Source: Vulcanimicrobiota bacterium (GTDB lineage: Bacteria; Vulcanimicrobiota; Xenobia; Xenobiales; JADMJV01). From it: 64,000 bases of DNA. The notes under the pieces were generated by a model, which had not been told where the DNA came from, made no database searches, and saw only the letters and a program-made list of their open reading frames with translations. Shown in pieces: positions 47,909 through 57,636 of this stretch; position 1 is the stretch's first letter; each line of letters begins with the position of its first letter. The position numbers and the translations under genes are program-made. The stretch is from NCBI GenBank assembly GCA_023447635.1, contig JAEXNA010000118.1:1-64000 (forward strand). Direction: 5' to 3'.

Positions 47909-49543
47909 CTAATAGTCGCGCCAGAGGGTGGCCGAGATGACGCCCTGGTCCTGGAACAGCGGGATGACGCTATCGGGGCCGGCGAACGGCACGTTGTTGA
48001 CCACCAGCATGAAGGTCAGACGCCGACCGCTGCGGGTGTCGATGTAGCCGCCCAGAGCCTGGGATTTGATGGTCGGTTCGCCTTCTTCGGACAGCCCCAC
48101 GTAGGTCCCGGTTTTCGCGTTGACCTTTCCGGTCGCTCCGTTGAGGGTGGGGTTGGACTGGAAGTCCTTGACGAAGCCCAGGGAGCCGTCGATACCGAGC
48201 GAGGGCATGGAGGCGACGTAGTCCGCGCTGACCTCGCTGTCGAGCATGTAGTCGAGCATGGTGGTCACGGTGGTGGTGGTGGCGGACGTCTCGCCCCCGC
48301 CGCTGCCGTCGACGAAGTCGTAGGTGCTGGGGTTCAGCCCGACCTGAGTGGTCAGGAAGCTCTGCTCTTCGGCCATGGCAGCGGGCATGTTATCCACACC
48401 CTGGGTCAGTCCATAGAGCAGCAAACAGGTGTCCGCACCGATGTTGTACGAAACTTTCATAACGTAGCGAGCCAGGTCCGAGGCGGGAGAGCCTTCGAGC
48501 AGAGCGACCCGGTTTTCCGCCAGGTACGAGTCGGCAGCGGGTAGCACGGCCACCGGGTTGGGTTCGACGGTGGCTGCGTCGACGACCACGCCTTCGGCCT
48601 CCAGCGCTTCGATGAACACGGTGCGAGCGTAGTTGGTCGGCTCGGTGATACGGAAGGTCTGGACCATCGGGAACATGCCGGTCAGGCTAGGTACGAAGTC
48701 GATCGGCAGGTCGCCGGAGACGGTGCCGGTGACGCCGGGCTGGCCGATAGCAGGGCGCTCGGGATCGAGCTGCAGGGTGAGTTCGGTACCGGCGGCGCTG
48801 GTGGTCAGGTCGTTGACCACCGTCAGGGCCGAAGAGAGCGGTCGCACCGTGATCTCGGCCGCCGAGCCGACGGCCGTCGGATTGATGATCACGTCGACCA
48901 CGTCGTCGTTGACGAAGGCCGGGGTGATGTCCCACCCTTCGTCGCGGAAACGGTAGGGCTGGAACAGGCGGTCGTCCACGGCCACTTCTCCGGTGATGCG
49001 GGTGATGCCCGACTCGGCGACCTGCTGGGCCAGCTCTCGGTAGCCTTCCAGCGGATCGGCGTCAGGGACCACGGCGTTGCCCAGCCCGTTGGCTTCGTTA
49101 TGGTCGAATTCGGTGAGCTCGATCAGGCCGTCGGGGCCTCGTCGACCTCCCACCGTCAAGTCGCCGGAGGCGACCAGCACCAGGTCGCCGTCGAGCACTC
49201 CGGCGCCGTCGATCGTGCCCTGGGTGTAGACCGGGGTGTCGTAGCTGTGATCGCCGCCAACCTGCTCGAGCAGTGCGCCTACGGAGAAGCACTTTCTGAC
49301 CGAGGCGATGTAGAATTCATGCTGGGGTTGGGTGTTGATCAGCACCTCTCCGGTGGCGCTGTCGACCACTCGCAGACCCCAGATGGCGCCCTGATACCTG
49401 GCCTGGTTCATCACCGCCGCGATGTCGGCGGGGACTCCGGGTTGGGCCGGGGGAGTGTTGGTGAACACCCCGTTGAAGTCGTTGCTGTTACCACAGCCGA
49501 TCGTCGCGACGATGGCCAGACCTAGAGCGAGTTTTTTGAGCAT
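47909..49543 (-). CDS. D-Ala-D-Ala carboxypeptidase/endopeptidase lipoprotein (PBP4, S13 family)
   Basis: 544 residues from MLKKLALGLAIVATIGC, a lipoprotein; AGGAG upstream. Peptidase S13 motifs are S81-V-R-K84 (SxxK), S-Y-N in KVSYNIGAD (SxN) and K-T-G in VNAKTGTYVG. The long insertion between motifs typical of PBP4 is present (GDLVLVASGDLTVGG, GEVAVDDRLF). It trims peptidoglycan cross-links in the periplasm. An upstream in-frame extension to 49822 is not supported. Confidence 0.88.
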   Translation of the reverse strand: MLKKLALGLAIVATIGCGNSNDFNGVFTNTPPAQPGVPADIAAVMNQARYQGAIWGLRVVDSATGEVLINTQPQHEFYIASVRKCFSVGALLEQVGGDHSYDTPVYTQGTIDGAGVLDGDLVLVASGDLTVGGRRGPDGLIELTEFDHNEANGLGNAVVPDADPLEGYRELAQQVAESGITRITGEVAVDDRLFQPYRFRDEGWDITPAFVNDDVVDVIINPTAVGSAAEITVRPLSSALTVVNDLTTSAAGTELTLQLDPERPAIGQPGVTGTVSGDLPIDFVPSLTGMFPMVQTFRITEPTNYARTVFIEALEAEGVVVDAATVEPNPVAVLPAADSYLAENRVALLEGSPASDLARYVMKVSYNIGADTCLLLYGLTQGVDNMPAAMAEEQSFLTTQVGLNPSTYDFVDGSGGGETSATTTTVTTMLDYMLDSEVSADYVASMPSLGIDGSLGFVKDFQSNPTLNGATGKVNAKTGTYVGLSEEGEPTIKSQALGGYIDTRSGRRLTFMLVVNNVPFAGPDSVIPLFQDQGVISATLWRDY

Positions 49544-49593
49544 GAACGTTCTCCTGGAAAGATGGATTGGGGAAGGGGCGTGGGAGCGGCGGT

Positions 49594-50850
49594 TCACGGA
49601 TCGATATCCGCCGTTTCGTCGGGATGGAGCGGCTCTCCGTAGAGCTCGTCGATGATCGACATCGCGAGCTGGGCGGCAGGCGCTTTGCCCTGGGGACTGC
49701 TGTTGAGATTGGTGAAGACGATCACGGTCAGGTCGCGATCGGGATCGTGTCCCATGAAAGAGTTGTAGCCGGGTAGCGCCCCGATGTGGCCGTAGGTCGG
49801 GCCCATTTCGGCCAGGGCCCAACCGTAGGCGCCAGCTGCGGGTTCGGCCGGGTTGCTGGGCTGCATGCTGTTCAGGCGAGCGGCCTGCAGTTCAGGACCT
49901 AGCAAGCCGCCCTGCACCAGGGCTCGAGCGTAAACCGCCAGGTCTTCGGCGGTAGAGATCGCCGAACCGGCGGTCCAGGTCCAGGAGTGGCTGGAGAACG
50001 TCTGGTCGCTGGGCAGCAGGGTGCCGGCTAGGGCGGCAGCCTGGTCGGCGGGGGAGAGGACGGACGACTCGATGGTGGCGACGTTGGTGCTGTACATATA
50101 GCCCCTGGCGTGGGGTTGAGCGATGGAGTTGTCGGCAGCCAGAGGGAGCGAGGTCTCGTCCAGGCCCAGCGGGGCAAAGATCCGCTCGGCGATGGCGTCT
50201 TCGGCGACCTGACCGGTCAGCTCTTCGATCAGCTGGCCTAGCAACACCGTGTTGGTGTTCGAGTACTCGTACTCGGTGTCGGGCGGCTGGATATCGCCAC
50301 CAAAGGCCAGGGCCAGCAGCTCGGACGGCATCCAGACGCGGAAACGATCCTCGTCGAGCTGCTGGTTCAGGTAGAGATTCATCGTATAGTTGGGCAGTCC
50401 GGACCGCATCTCGAGCAGGTTCTCGATCGTGATCAGGTCGCCGTTGGGCACGCCGTCGATATAGTCGCCGATCGGGTCGTCGAGGTCGACCAGACCTTCT
50501 TCGACGAGCTGCAGGACCACGGTGCCGGTCATGGTTTTCGTGTTGCTACCGATCCGGAAATGGTCGGCGATCGTCACGGCCTGGGTCTTCTGAAGGTCGC
50601 GGAAGACGAACGCGGCGGACCAGTCTCCCAGCTCGGGCGAGCGAACCACGACGACGGCGCCGGGCACCATCATCTCGCCCATCAACGTCTGCAGCCGGGG
50701 GGTCAGCCTCTGAGCATAGGCGGGGGCAGGGTTGGGGTTGTTAGAGGGGCCAACGGCGACGAAGTTCGGCTCGGACGACCCGCAGCCAGCCAGGAGAAGT
50801 GAAGTCAAAGCGATAGCCCGCAAAAGACTGCGGCGAGAACACAACATCAT
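49594..50850 (-). CDS. Beta-lactamase-fold serine hydrolase lipoprotein
   Basis: 418 residues; MMLCSRRSLLRAIALTSLLL leads to an AGC lipobox. S102-N-T-K105 (SxxK in FRIGSNTKTMTGTVV), YSNTN (YxN) and GHIGALPGYNS (HxG) are class C/esterase-like. A paralogue at 52566 shares DPIGDYIDGVPNG-type and EYSNTNT motifs. It could be an esterase, D-aminopeptidase or DD-peptidase; true beta-lactamase activity is not implied. It lies beside PBP4 on the same strand. Confidence 0.85.
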   Translation of the reverse strand: MMLCSRRSLLRAIALTSLLLAGCGSSEPNFVAVGPSNNPNPAPAYAQRLTPRLQTLMGEMMVPGAVVVVRSPELGDWSAAFVFRDLQKTQAVTIADHFRIGSNTKTMTGTVVLQLVEEGLVDLDDPIGDYIDGVPNGDLITIENLLEMRSGLPNYTMNLYLNQQLDEDRFRVWMPSELLALAFGGDIQPPDTEYEYSNTNTVLLGQLIEELTGQVAEDAIAERIFAPLGLDETSLPLAADNSIAQPHARGYMYSTNVATIESSVLSPADQAAALAGTLLPSDQTFSSHSWTWTAGSAISTAEDLAVYARALVQGGLLGPELQAARLNSMQPSNPAEPAAGAYGWALAEMGPTYGHIGALPGYNSFMGHDPDRDLTVIVFTNLNSSPQGKAPAAQLAMSIIDELYGEPLHPDETADIDP

Positions 50851-51014
50851 AATTCGAAATTTCCGGCCCGGGGCCGAAAAGCTCCTTTTCTAGGGGGATT
50901 GTTTCGTCTGAAGAGAATCGTCGCACCCGATCTGGGCGCTCCGGCGTGGAGTGGACAAGACCAGGACTCCTCGGGGCCGCTTTCGGTTCCAGGTCGAGAT
51001 GGCGATGGATAACC

Positions 51015-51585
51015 TCAGCGAGGAACGATGCGGGGGATTGCGTCGGTGAAAGCTTTCGCCGCCGTCGGCGTGGGAGCCACACCCACAACCTGGAAGGCGC
51101 GACGAGTTCTAGCGTCGATACCCAGCAGGATCTGCAGGGTGAGCTTGGGGTTTTTCACCGGATGGCCGACAGCCCAGAAAAAATCGACACCGCCAAGGGT
51201 CATCCAGCGTGCATCCTTGGGCTCGGTATCGAAGCCCGAGAAGACGATGGCCGCAACCATTTCGATTCCCTGCTTGGTCTTCTCACGGCTGCTCAGGTTC
51301 AGGTCGTTGCCCACCGGATACCAGGAGAAGATAAGACTACCCTTCTTGAACTCCTTGTCGCCGGTAAAGCGAAGAATCCCATCAATAGTGGCTTTGGACG
51401 AGCTGCGGGCATAGATGCCTTGAGAGGAGTTCCGGTAGGCGGTGAGCGACTGCGGCTCCTTGACCAACTCTGCCGCTGGGGACGGGTATCTTGTAAGCCG
51501 CCGTAGTAGCCGACTTCAAAAGCTCCTGACCCATCACAGGAGCTACGAATAGCATCGTCAGTGCCATGAGCAATATGGTCGACAA
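51015..51585 (-). pseudogene. Secreted hypothetical protein interrupted by a frameshift
   Basis: Two frames join. The first starts MSTILLMALTMLFVAPVMGQ (signal peptide) and runs to YKIPVPSG. The second supplies AELVKEPQSLTAYRNSSQGI and the rest (~155 residues, ending DAIPRIVPR). One extra base near 51475-51490, in CCCAGCGGCAGAG, explains the shift. Restoring the frame gives ~189 residues with no gap. The mature protein (FKKGSLIFSWYPVGNDLNLS, FFWAVGHPVKNPKLTLQILL) is not in a family I know. It is either a real pseudogene or a sequencing error. Confidence 0.65.
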
Positions 51586-51852
51586 CCGCTTCGAGCGCCT
51601 CGCTTCGCGAGAAAAACTGACATTCTGGACCCACCCTTCTGACCGAAGGTTCTGCTTGACCCCTCCGATGCTGCTAGATGTTACCTCCCGGAGCGGATGG
51701 AAACCTGCCCGCGTAGGGGACCCATGGGTATGGGGAAAGTCGACGTCTTTCGGTCTAACGGAAGCCTACCCGTTCGCGCTCTGATAGAGAGGATGGCTGG
51801 AAGACCGTGCTCCCGATGGGCGCTCGCCGGCCTCAAGAAACGGAGACTATTG

Positions 51853-52476
51853 ATGAAGACCGTGATAGGCGCCCTCGGGCTCTCGCTGGCACTTGCCGGC
51901 TGCTCTTCCTCGGCGGAAGCCCCAACGACCCCGCCAAGCGCGTCGATCCCGGCGACGACCTCGCAGCGAGCGATGGACATAGAGGTCGCCTCGGTGGACT
52001 TATCCCACAGCGAGCGATCCGACAGCGGTCGCGAATCCCGGACGACACCGGTCGGGTCGAGCCAGATGGGCATCCAGATTCAGGCTCTCGAGGGACATCT
52101 AGCTCAACAGCAGATGGCCGAGTTGGCCCTTGAGCGGGTCAGCGACCCGATGGTCAAAGAGGCCGCACGCAGCATCGAGACAGAGCACGAGACGGCCGAG
52201 ACCGGACTGCGCCAGGCGGCGGGCAGCGTTCTGCCCGACACGATGAACCTTAGTCGCGAGCATCAGAGCGTGATGACAAGACTGCGCGGGCTAAGTGGAC
52301 CCGAGTTCGACGTCGCCTACGTCGGAGCGATGGTAAGCGACCACGAGAAGGCGCTGGGCTTCTACGAAAAACAGGCCAGGGAGGCTCCGACGGAAGAGCT
52401 TCGCGCTTACTTTTCCGCTACTTCCGAAGTCCTGGCGAAACATCTGGAGCACTGCAAGCAACTGCAGGCCATCTGA
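51853..52476 (+). CDS. DUF4142 lipoprotein
   Basis: 207 residues from MKTVIGALGLSLALAGC (lipobox LAGC). A disordered Ser/Thr linker to ~residue 70, then a helical ferritin-like bundle: ALEGHLAQQQMAELALERVS, VKEAARSIETEHETAETGLR, LSGPEFDVAYVGAMVSDHEK, ALGFYEKQA, HLEHCKQL. The two Ex..H/DH pairs match DUF4142, a periplasmic domain of unknown role. The upstream longer frame is not supported. Confidence 0.8.
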   Translation: MKTVIGALGLSLALAGCSSSAEAPTTPPSASIPATTSQRAMDIEVASVDLSHSERSDSGRESRTTPVGSSQMGIQIQALEGHLAQQQMAELALERVSDPMVKEAARSIETEHETAETGLRQAAGSVLPDTMNLSREHQSVMTRLRGLSGPEFDVAYVGAMVSDHEKALGFYEKQAREAPTEELRAYFSATSEVLAKHLEHCKQLQAI

Positions 52477-52565
52477 GTTAAGCTGTTGGGGAGGTTGAGG
52501 GGGCCTCCTCTCCAGCATTTCCGGCGCTCTGGAGGACTGCCGATCGGGCGTTCGAACCTTCAACG

Positions 52566-53717
52566 ATGCTTCGACTCAGACTCCTTCTCTTGTTATGTCT
52601 GGCCCTACTCTGGGCCGGCTGTGGGAACTCGAACGATGAGCTCCCTCCCATAACCAACAATCCTGGCGGACCGACCTGGACCGCTCCTAACCCGGCGCTC
52701 CTGGCCAGCCGTCTGCAGCAGATCGTCGACGCCAACCTGGCCGATAGCAACACGCCCGGCGCCCTGGTCGGTGTGTTTACGCCCAACGGCAACTGGACCA
52801 GCGCCACCGGCTTCGCCGATGTTGCGGGCCAGCGCCCGATCTCGTTCAACGATGTATCGGCCTGGCGCAGTATTACCAAGAGCTTGACGGTGACCATCGT
52901 CCTACAACTGGTGGCCGAAGGCGACCTCGAGCTGGACGCCCCGGTCGGCGATTACGTCGACGGGGTGCCGAACGGGGAGAACATCACCCTGCGGCAGCTG
53001 GCAGCGATGCGCAGCGGCCTGTTCAACTACACTCAAGACCCCGCCTTCCAGCAAGCTTTTGGAGGCGACCTGACGGCCGACTGGACGGACGCCGAGATCC
53101 TGTCTTACGCTTTCTCGCACCCTGTCAACTTCGCGGCCGGGACTCAGTACGAGTACTCGAACACCAACACCATCCTGCTGGGCGTGGTGGCCGAGACGGT
53201 CACCGGACGCAGCCTGGAGCAGCTTCTTACCGAGCGGCTGCTGGTTCCGCTGGGGATGCAGAATTCGACCTACCTGCTGGGAACCCAGTTCCCTTCGCCC
53301 TACGTTCGCGGCTACGTTTACGAAGACGAAGACGACAGCTTCTTCGAAGTGATCAGCAACACCACGGCTCTTTCGGGCGCCGGCGCGATGGTGGGAACCC
53401 ACGCCGACCTGCGCACCTGGGGCCACGCCCTGGTGCGAGGCAACCTGCTGCCGCCCGCCCTGCAGGCGCAGCGGTTCCTGGGGCAGCCGACCAACGGAGG
53501 ACCGACCTACGACAGCTACGGACTGGGCATGGGCTCGATTCGTGGTTGGTGGGGTCACACCGGGAACGGTCTGGGTTACGAGTGCTGCGTCTTCACCGAG
53601 CCGACCACGGGCAGCCAGATCGTGATCTTCGTCAATGCGACCAACGACAGGGCTGACGTCCCGTTCGACATGGCCGACGAGATCCTCGACGTCCTGAACT
53701 GGCCGATCCAGCGCTAG
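52566..53717 (+). CDS. Beta-lactamase-fold serine hydrolase lipoprotein (paralogue)
   Basis: 383 residues; MLRLRLLLLLCLALLWAGC lipoprotein leader. S102-I-T-K105 in AWRSITKSLTV, YEYSNTNTILLG (YxN) and WWGHTGNGLGYE (HTG). Shares DAPVGDYVDGVPNGENIT with the 49594 protein. Likely periplasmic peptidase or esterase. A strong terminator follows. Confidence 0.85.
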   Translation: MLRLRLLLLLCLALLWAGCGNSNDELPPITNNPGGPTWTAPNPALLASRLQQIVDANLADSNTPGALVGVFTPNGNWTSATGFADVAGQRPISFNDVSAWRSITKSLTVTIVLQLVAEGDLELDAPVGDYVDGVPNGENITLRQLAAMRSGLFNYTQDPAFQQAFGGDLTADWTDAEILSYAFSHPVNFAAGTQYEYSNTNTILLGVVAETVTGRSLEQLLTERLLVPLGMQNSTYLLGTQFPSPYVRGYVYEDEDDSFFEVISNTTALSGAGAMVGTHADLRTWGHALVRGNLLPPALQAQRFLGQPTNGGPTYDSYGLGMGSIRGWWGHTGNGLGYECCVFTEPTTGSQIVIFVNATNDRADVPFDMADEILDVLNWPIQR

Positions 53718-53745
53718 AGCAGAGCTGATACCGGAACGAGAAAGG

Positions 53746-53770
53746 GACCCCACCTGGGGTCACTTTTTTG
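53746..53770 (+). terminator. Intrinsic terminator after serine hydrolase gene
   Basis: GACCCC-ACCT-GGGGTC, then ACTTTTTTG: 6-bp GC stem, tetraloop and a six-T tract, 29 bp after the stop codon. Confidence 0.85.
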
Positions 53771-53950
53771 TTGACGGTCGGAGGACGGTGAGTTCGTCCC
53801 GCCGCGTCGCGTGTCTGCTGTTCCAAATTGGGTCGCCCTGAGGCATCTCCCTCACGGTACCCCCCTGGCATATTGCCGATCCATGATGATGTGCCGGGAA
53901 AGACGTATAGTGGGAAGCGAAGACCAGGTCCCTTTCCAAGGAGTCGAGCT

Positions 53951-54037
53951 ATGAGTCAAGACAAACGAAAAGTATATCGTGTGCTGCCCGGCGACGAGAG
54001 CACGTACGGCGATGCCCCCTATCCCCCCGCTGGTTAG
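53951..54037 (+). CDS. 28-residue small protein at the head of the NHEJ operon
   Basis: Reads MSQDKRKVYRVLPGDESTYG then DAPYPPAG. AAGGAG lies 7 nt before the ATG, as good as any RBS in the window. It ends 8 bp before ku, so it is probably co-transcribed and perhaps coupled. Polar, with a basic start and a Pro/Tyr end; no TM segment. Not recognised. It could be a real micropeptide or a leader peptide controlling ku. Confidence 0.55.
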   Translation: MSQDKRKVYRVLPGDESTYGDAPYPPAG

Positions 54038-54045
54038 CCAGGACG

Positions 54046-54987
54046 ATGCCCGCTACAGTTTGGAGAGGTCATCTCAGCTTCGGTCTTGTCTCGGTTCCGG
54101 TGCATCTGGCGGTGGCCGCTCGTCCAGAGAGGGTCGAATTTCATATGGTCAACCCGGACACCGGGTCCCGTATCCACCAGAAGATCGTCGATGCCAGCAA
54201 CGGCAAAGAGGTCAAGCGAAACAAGCTCGTCAAGGCCGCCGAGCTCGAAGATGGAACGATGGTTTTCCTCACTGACGACGATCTCAAGTCGATCCTACCG
54301 GCCAGTTCGAAAACGATGGAAGTGCTCGAGTTCGTCGATCTCGAGGACGTCGATCCGATCTATTTCGAGGCATCTTACTACCTGCTTCCGGACGGCGAGT
54401 CGGGGGAGAAGCCGTACTATCTGTTGATGGAGGCTCTCAAAAAGATGGCGCATGCCGCGGTGGCGAAGATGATCCGAGCTCAGCGGGAATATCTCGTGCT
54501 CATCCGGCCGTCGCGCGGAGGGCTCACCCTGCACACCTTATTCTATGAGGATGAAGTTCGCGACGTCGAAGAGTACGGGGAGTTCGACAACCCGAAGGTT
54601 GGCGCGGCGGAGCTGAAGCTGGCCTGCCAGATCATAGAATCGATGACTTCGAAGTTCCAACCAGAGAAGTACCATGACTCCTATCGTGAAGCGGTAGGTG
54701 AACTGCTGGAGGCCAAGTCCAACGGCCAAACGCTGGAAGCGGTCGAGGCGCCTGCTCCCAAGCCGACCAGCGACTTGCTCGCGGCGCTCAAGGCGTCGTT
54801 AAAAAAGGGTAAAGCGAAGCCAGCGGCGAGACGCGTCGAACCAAAGAAAAAGCCAGCAGAAAAAGCAAAAGCCGAGACCAAAAGCAAGCCCAAGGTCGTG
54901 AAAGCGAGCAGAACTGCTGCTTCCGCCAAAAGCTCCAAGACGGCGAGGAGCAAGAAGGCGGTCAGTAAGAAAAGGAAGACCGGCTGA
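54046..54987 (+). CDS. ku: Ku, NHEJ DNA-end-binding protein
   Basis: 313 residues. Bacterial Ku core: MPATVWRGHLSFGLVSVPVH, HMVNPDTGSRIHQKIVDASN, GKEVKRNKLVKAAELEDGTM, LEFVDLEDVDPIYFEASYYL, AKMIRAQREYLVLIRPSRGG, LTLHTLFYEDEVR. A ~70-residue Lys/Ala-rich C-terminal tail (basic, DNA-binding) extends beyond the minimal Ku. It forms the ring that holds broken ends and recruits LigD, encoded 61 bp downstream. Confidence 0.97.
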   Translation: MPATVWRGHLSFGLVSVPVHLAVAARPERVEFHMVNPDTGSRIHQKIVDASNGKEVKRNKLVKAAELEDGTMVFLTDDDLKSILPASSKTMEVLEFVDLEDVDPIYFEASYYLLPDGESGEKPYYLLMEALKKMAHAAVAKMIRAQREYLVLIRPSRGGLTLHTLFYEDEVRDVEEYGEFDNPKVGAAELKLACQIIESMTSKFQPEKYHDSYREAVGELLEAKSNGQTLEAVEAPAPKPTSDLLAALKASLKKGKAKPAARRVEPKKKPAEKAKAETKSKPKVVKASRTAASAKSSKTARSKKAVSKKRKTG

Positions 54988-55048
54988 TGCGTGCTCTGGT
55001 TCTGACCTATCGATTAACGTGGCCGTCCTGGGGCATGTGTTTTGACCG

Positions 55049-57499
55049 GTGGCTTTAGACGAGTACAACAAGAAGCGGTCTTTTGATAAGACGCCCGAGC
55101 CTGGCGATGTGCCGGTGCGGGCGTCGGCGGGTCGGCGCTTTTGTCTGCAGCGTCACGATGCCTCGCGTCTGCACTACGACTTTCGACTGGAGCTCAACGG
55201 GGTGCTCAAGAGTTGGGCGGTTCCTAAAGGGCCCAGCCTGAAAGCTGGAGAGAAGCGGCTGGCCGTGCCTACCGAGGACCATCCGCTGAGCTACCTCGAT
55301 TGGGAGGGCACCATCCCGGCGGGCCAGTACGGCGGGGGCGACGTGATGGTGTTCGACATCGGCACCTGGGAGCCGCTGGAGGCGAAAGATCCGGAGCAGT
55401 CGCTCAAGGATGGAGAGCTGAAGCTTCGTCTCTCTGGCCAAAAAGTGCGGGGAGACTGGACCCTGGTGCGTACGAAAAAGAGCAGCTGGCTCTGGCTCAA
55501 GAAAAGCGACGCCCACGTCGATCCCGATTGGGATCCCGAAGAGCATCTGTGGAGCGCGGTCAGCGGGCGCACCTTCGAGGAGATCTGTCAGGGGTTGGAG
55601 GCGCCGGCAACGCGCCAACGTTTTCCAAAGGGCGCTACCAAAGCTTCCTTCCTGATCGACGTGCAGCCGATGTTGGCCAGCGTGTCGGCTCCGTTCAGCG
55701 ACGAGGACTGGCTCTTCGAGGTGAAGTGGGATGGTGTCCGCGCCTTGAGCTTCTGTCAGGAGCAGTCGCTTCGCATCACCAGTCGCGCAGGCTACAGTCT
55801 CACCGAGAGCTTTCCCGAGCTAGAACGGCTGCGCTCCCGCTTCGCGGCCAACTCGTTTGTGGTGGACGGTGAACTGGTGGTGCTCGACGACGACGGCAAG
55901 CCGCAGTTCAGCAAGATTCTGCAGCGGTTGAAGTCTCCCACGGCCAAAGCCATCGAGCGTCTCTCACACACGATGCCCGTGGTCTACTACGTGTTCGACT
56001 TGCTCTATCTCGATGGCCGAGACCTTCGCGAACTGCCGCTGGAGAAACGGCTGGAGTTGCTGGGAGAGGTGCTGCGGCCGGACAGCTGGGTGCGTCTGTC
56101 CGAAGCGATCCCCGCAGAGGGAGAGACGCTCTACGCTGCCGCGGTCGAACAAGGGCTGGAGGGCCTTGTAGCCAAGCACCGGCTGAGCACGTACACGTCC
56201 GGGCGCAGCGACCGCTGGCTCAAACTCAAGTCTCGGCACACCATGGATTGCGTCGTGGTCGGCTATACGACCTCGAAGGCGGCGCATCTTCCTCTGGGCG
56301 CTCTGCAGCTGGGCCGCTATTTCGACGGGAAGCTGGTCACGGTGGGCAAGGTCGGCTCGGGCTTCAAGTCGGCAGAGCTCAAGGAGCTCAAGAAGAAGCT
56401 CGAGCCTCTATTGTCCTCCACCCCCACGGCCACCGACAACCGCAAGGTCAAAGAGAAGCTGCTCTGGGTCATGCCCGAGGTTGTGGTCGAGGTCGAGTAT
56501 GCCGAGCTGACGCCCGACGGCAATCTGCGCCAGGCGTCGTTCGTGCGGGTGCGCGACGATCTGGCTCCGGAGGATTGCGGTGAGGAGCCGGTCCCGGTGG
56601 CTCGCGATTTTCGAGATGTCGACGGACGTCACGTCTCGTTCTCTAGTCCCGCCAAGCTGCTCTTTCCCAAAGCCGGATTCAAGAAGCTCGACCTGGCCGA
56701 GTATTACGAGCAGATTGCGCCTCTGATGCTGCCGCACCTGGCCGACCGTCCGCTCTCTCTGCGTCGCTACCCCGATGGGGTGGAGGGAGCCGAGTTTTTC
56801 CAGAAGCATCCCGGCAACGGTGTGCCTAAGTGGGTCAGGCGAGAGAGCTGGGAGCACGGCGAGGCGCTTATCGCCGACGGCGCTGCGACTCTGACGGTGC
56901 TTTCTAACCTGGCTTCTATCGAGCTGCACGTGACCCTGTCGCGCTTCCCGGACTTGAAAGTGCCTGACGGCGTGCTGATCGACTTCGACCCTCAGTCGCT
57001 AGGATTCGCCGAGGTGAAGACGGTCGCTCGGGCCGCCGGAAAACTGCTCGCTGAGCTAGGCTGGACCTCATACCTCAAAACCACCGGCAGCCGAGGGATC
57101 CACGTATTCATCCCTGTCGCCGAAGACTACACCTTCGAGCAGACGCGCCTGACGGCAGGCGTCGTCGGAGAGTTGCTGCTGAAGCAGTTTCCCAAGAAGG
57201 TCACGCTCGAACGGGTTCCCGCCAAGCGGCCGAAGGGCACCGTCTATATCGACGCCCCGCAGAACCGCTACACCTCGACCATCGCCGCAGCGTACTCGGT
57301 GCGGGCCAATGATTTCGCGGGCGTGAGCATGCCGCTGCGCTGGAAGGATCTGGAGACCGACGTCGCTCCCGAAGATTTCACGCTGGGCAACGCCTTGAAG
57401 GCGGCTAAAGGGACAGAGAAGCTTTGGAGTATGGCGCCTCGCGAGGATCAGCGTCTCGAGGACGCCCTGCCGTTCCTCGACGAGCGACTCGGCTCCTGA
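55049..57499 (+). CDS. ligD: LigD, multifunctional NHEJ DNA ligase
   Basis: 816 residues, GTG start, in the order PE-LIG-POL. Phosphoesterase ~30-155: LQRHDASRLHYDFRLELNGV (His36, His42, Asp44, Arg46). ATP-dependent ligase ~205-505: K226 in FEVKWDGVRAL, VDGELVVLDDDGKPQFSKIL, EGLVAKH, RWLKLKSRHTMDCVV. Primase-polymerase ~525-800: SLRRYPDGVEGAEFFQKHPG, LIDFDPQ, TTGSRGIHVFIPV. Together with Ku it processes, fills and seals double-strand breaks. The domain order matches Pseudomonas-type LigD, not the mycobacterial POL-first order. Confidence 0.97.
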   Translation: MALDEYNKKRSFDKTPEPGDVPVRASAGRRFCLQRHDASRLHYDFRLELNGVLKSWAVPKGPSLKAGEKRLAVPTEDHPLSYLDWEGTIPAGQYGGGDVMVFDIGTWEPLEAKDPEQSLKDGELKLRLSGQKVRGDWTLVRTKKSSWLWLKKSDAHVDPDWDPEEHLWSAVSGRTFEEICQGLEAPATRQRFPKGATKASFLIDVQPMLASVSAPFSDEDWLFEVKWDGVRALSFCQEQSLRITSRAGYSLTESFPELERLRSRFAANSFVVDGELVVLDDDGKPQFSKILQRLKSPTAKAIERLSHTMPVVYYVFDLLYLDGRDLRELPLEKRLELLGEVLRPDSWVRLSEAIPAEGETLYAAAVEQGLEGLVAKHRLSTYTSGRSDRWLKLKSRHTMDCVVVGYTTSKAAHLPLGALQLGRYFDGKLVTVGKVGSGFKSAELKELKKKLEPLLSSTPTATDNRKVKEKLLWVMPEVVVEVEYAELTPDGNLRQASFVRVRDDLAPEDCGEEPVPVARDFRDVDGRHVSFSSPAKLLFPKAGFKKLDLAEYYEQIAPLMLPHLADRPLSLRRYPDGVEGAEFFQKHPGNGVPKWVRRESWEHGEALIADGAATLTVLSNLASIELHVTLSRFPDLKVPDGVLIDFDPQSLGFAEVKTVARAAGKLLAELGWTSYLKTTGSRGIHVFIPVAEDYTFEQTRLTAGVVGELLLKQFPKKVTLERVPAKRPKGTVYIDAPQNRYTSTIAAAYSVRANDFAGVSMPLRWKDLETDVAPEDFTLGNALKAAKGTEKLWSMAPREDQRLEDALPFLDERLGS

Positions 57500-57636
57500 T
57501 ATGGGCTCTCGAAAAGGCTCGCCCTCGAACTAACCTCCACCCCACCCCTCCCCTCACGGAATCGACTTCTGCGGTATGCCTGCCTGCTACCGTCATAGGG
57601 CTCAACAAAGCGACACTCAGAGGACTGTAATAGCTT

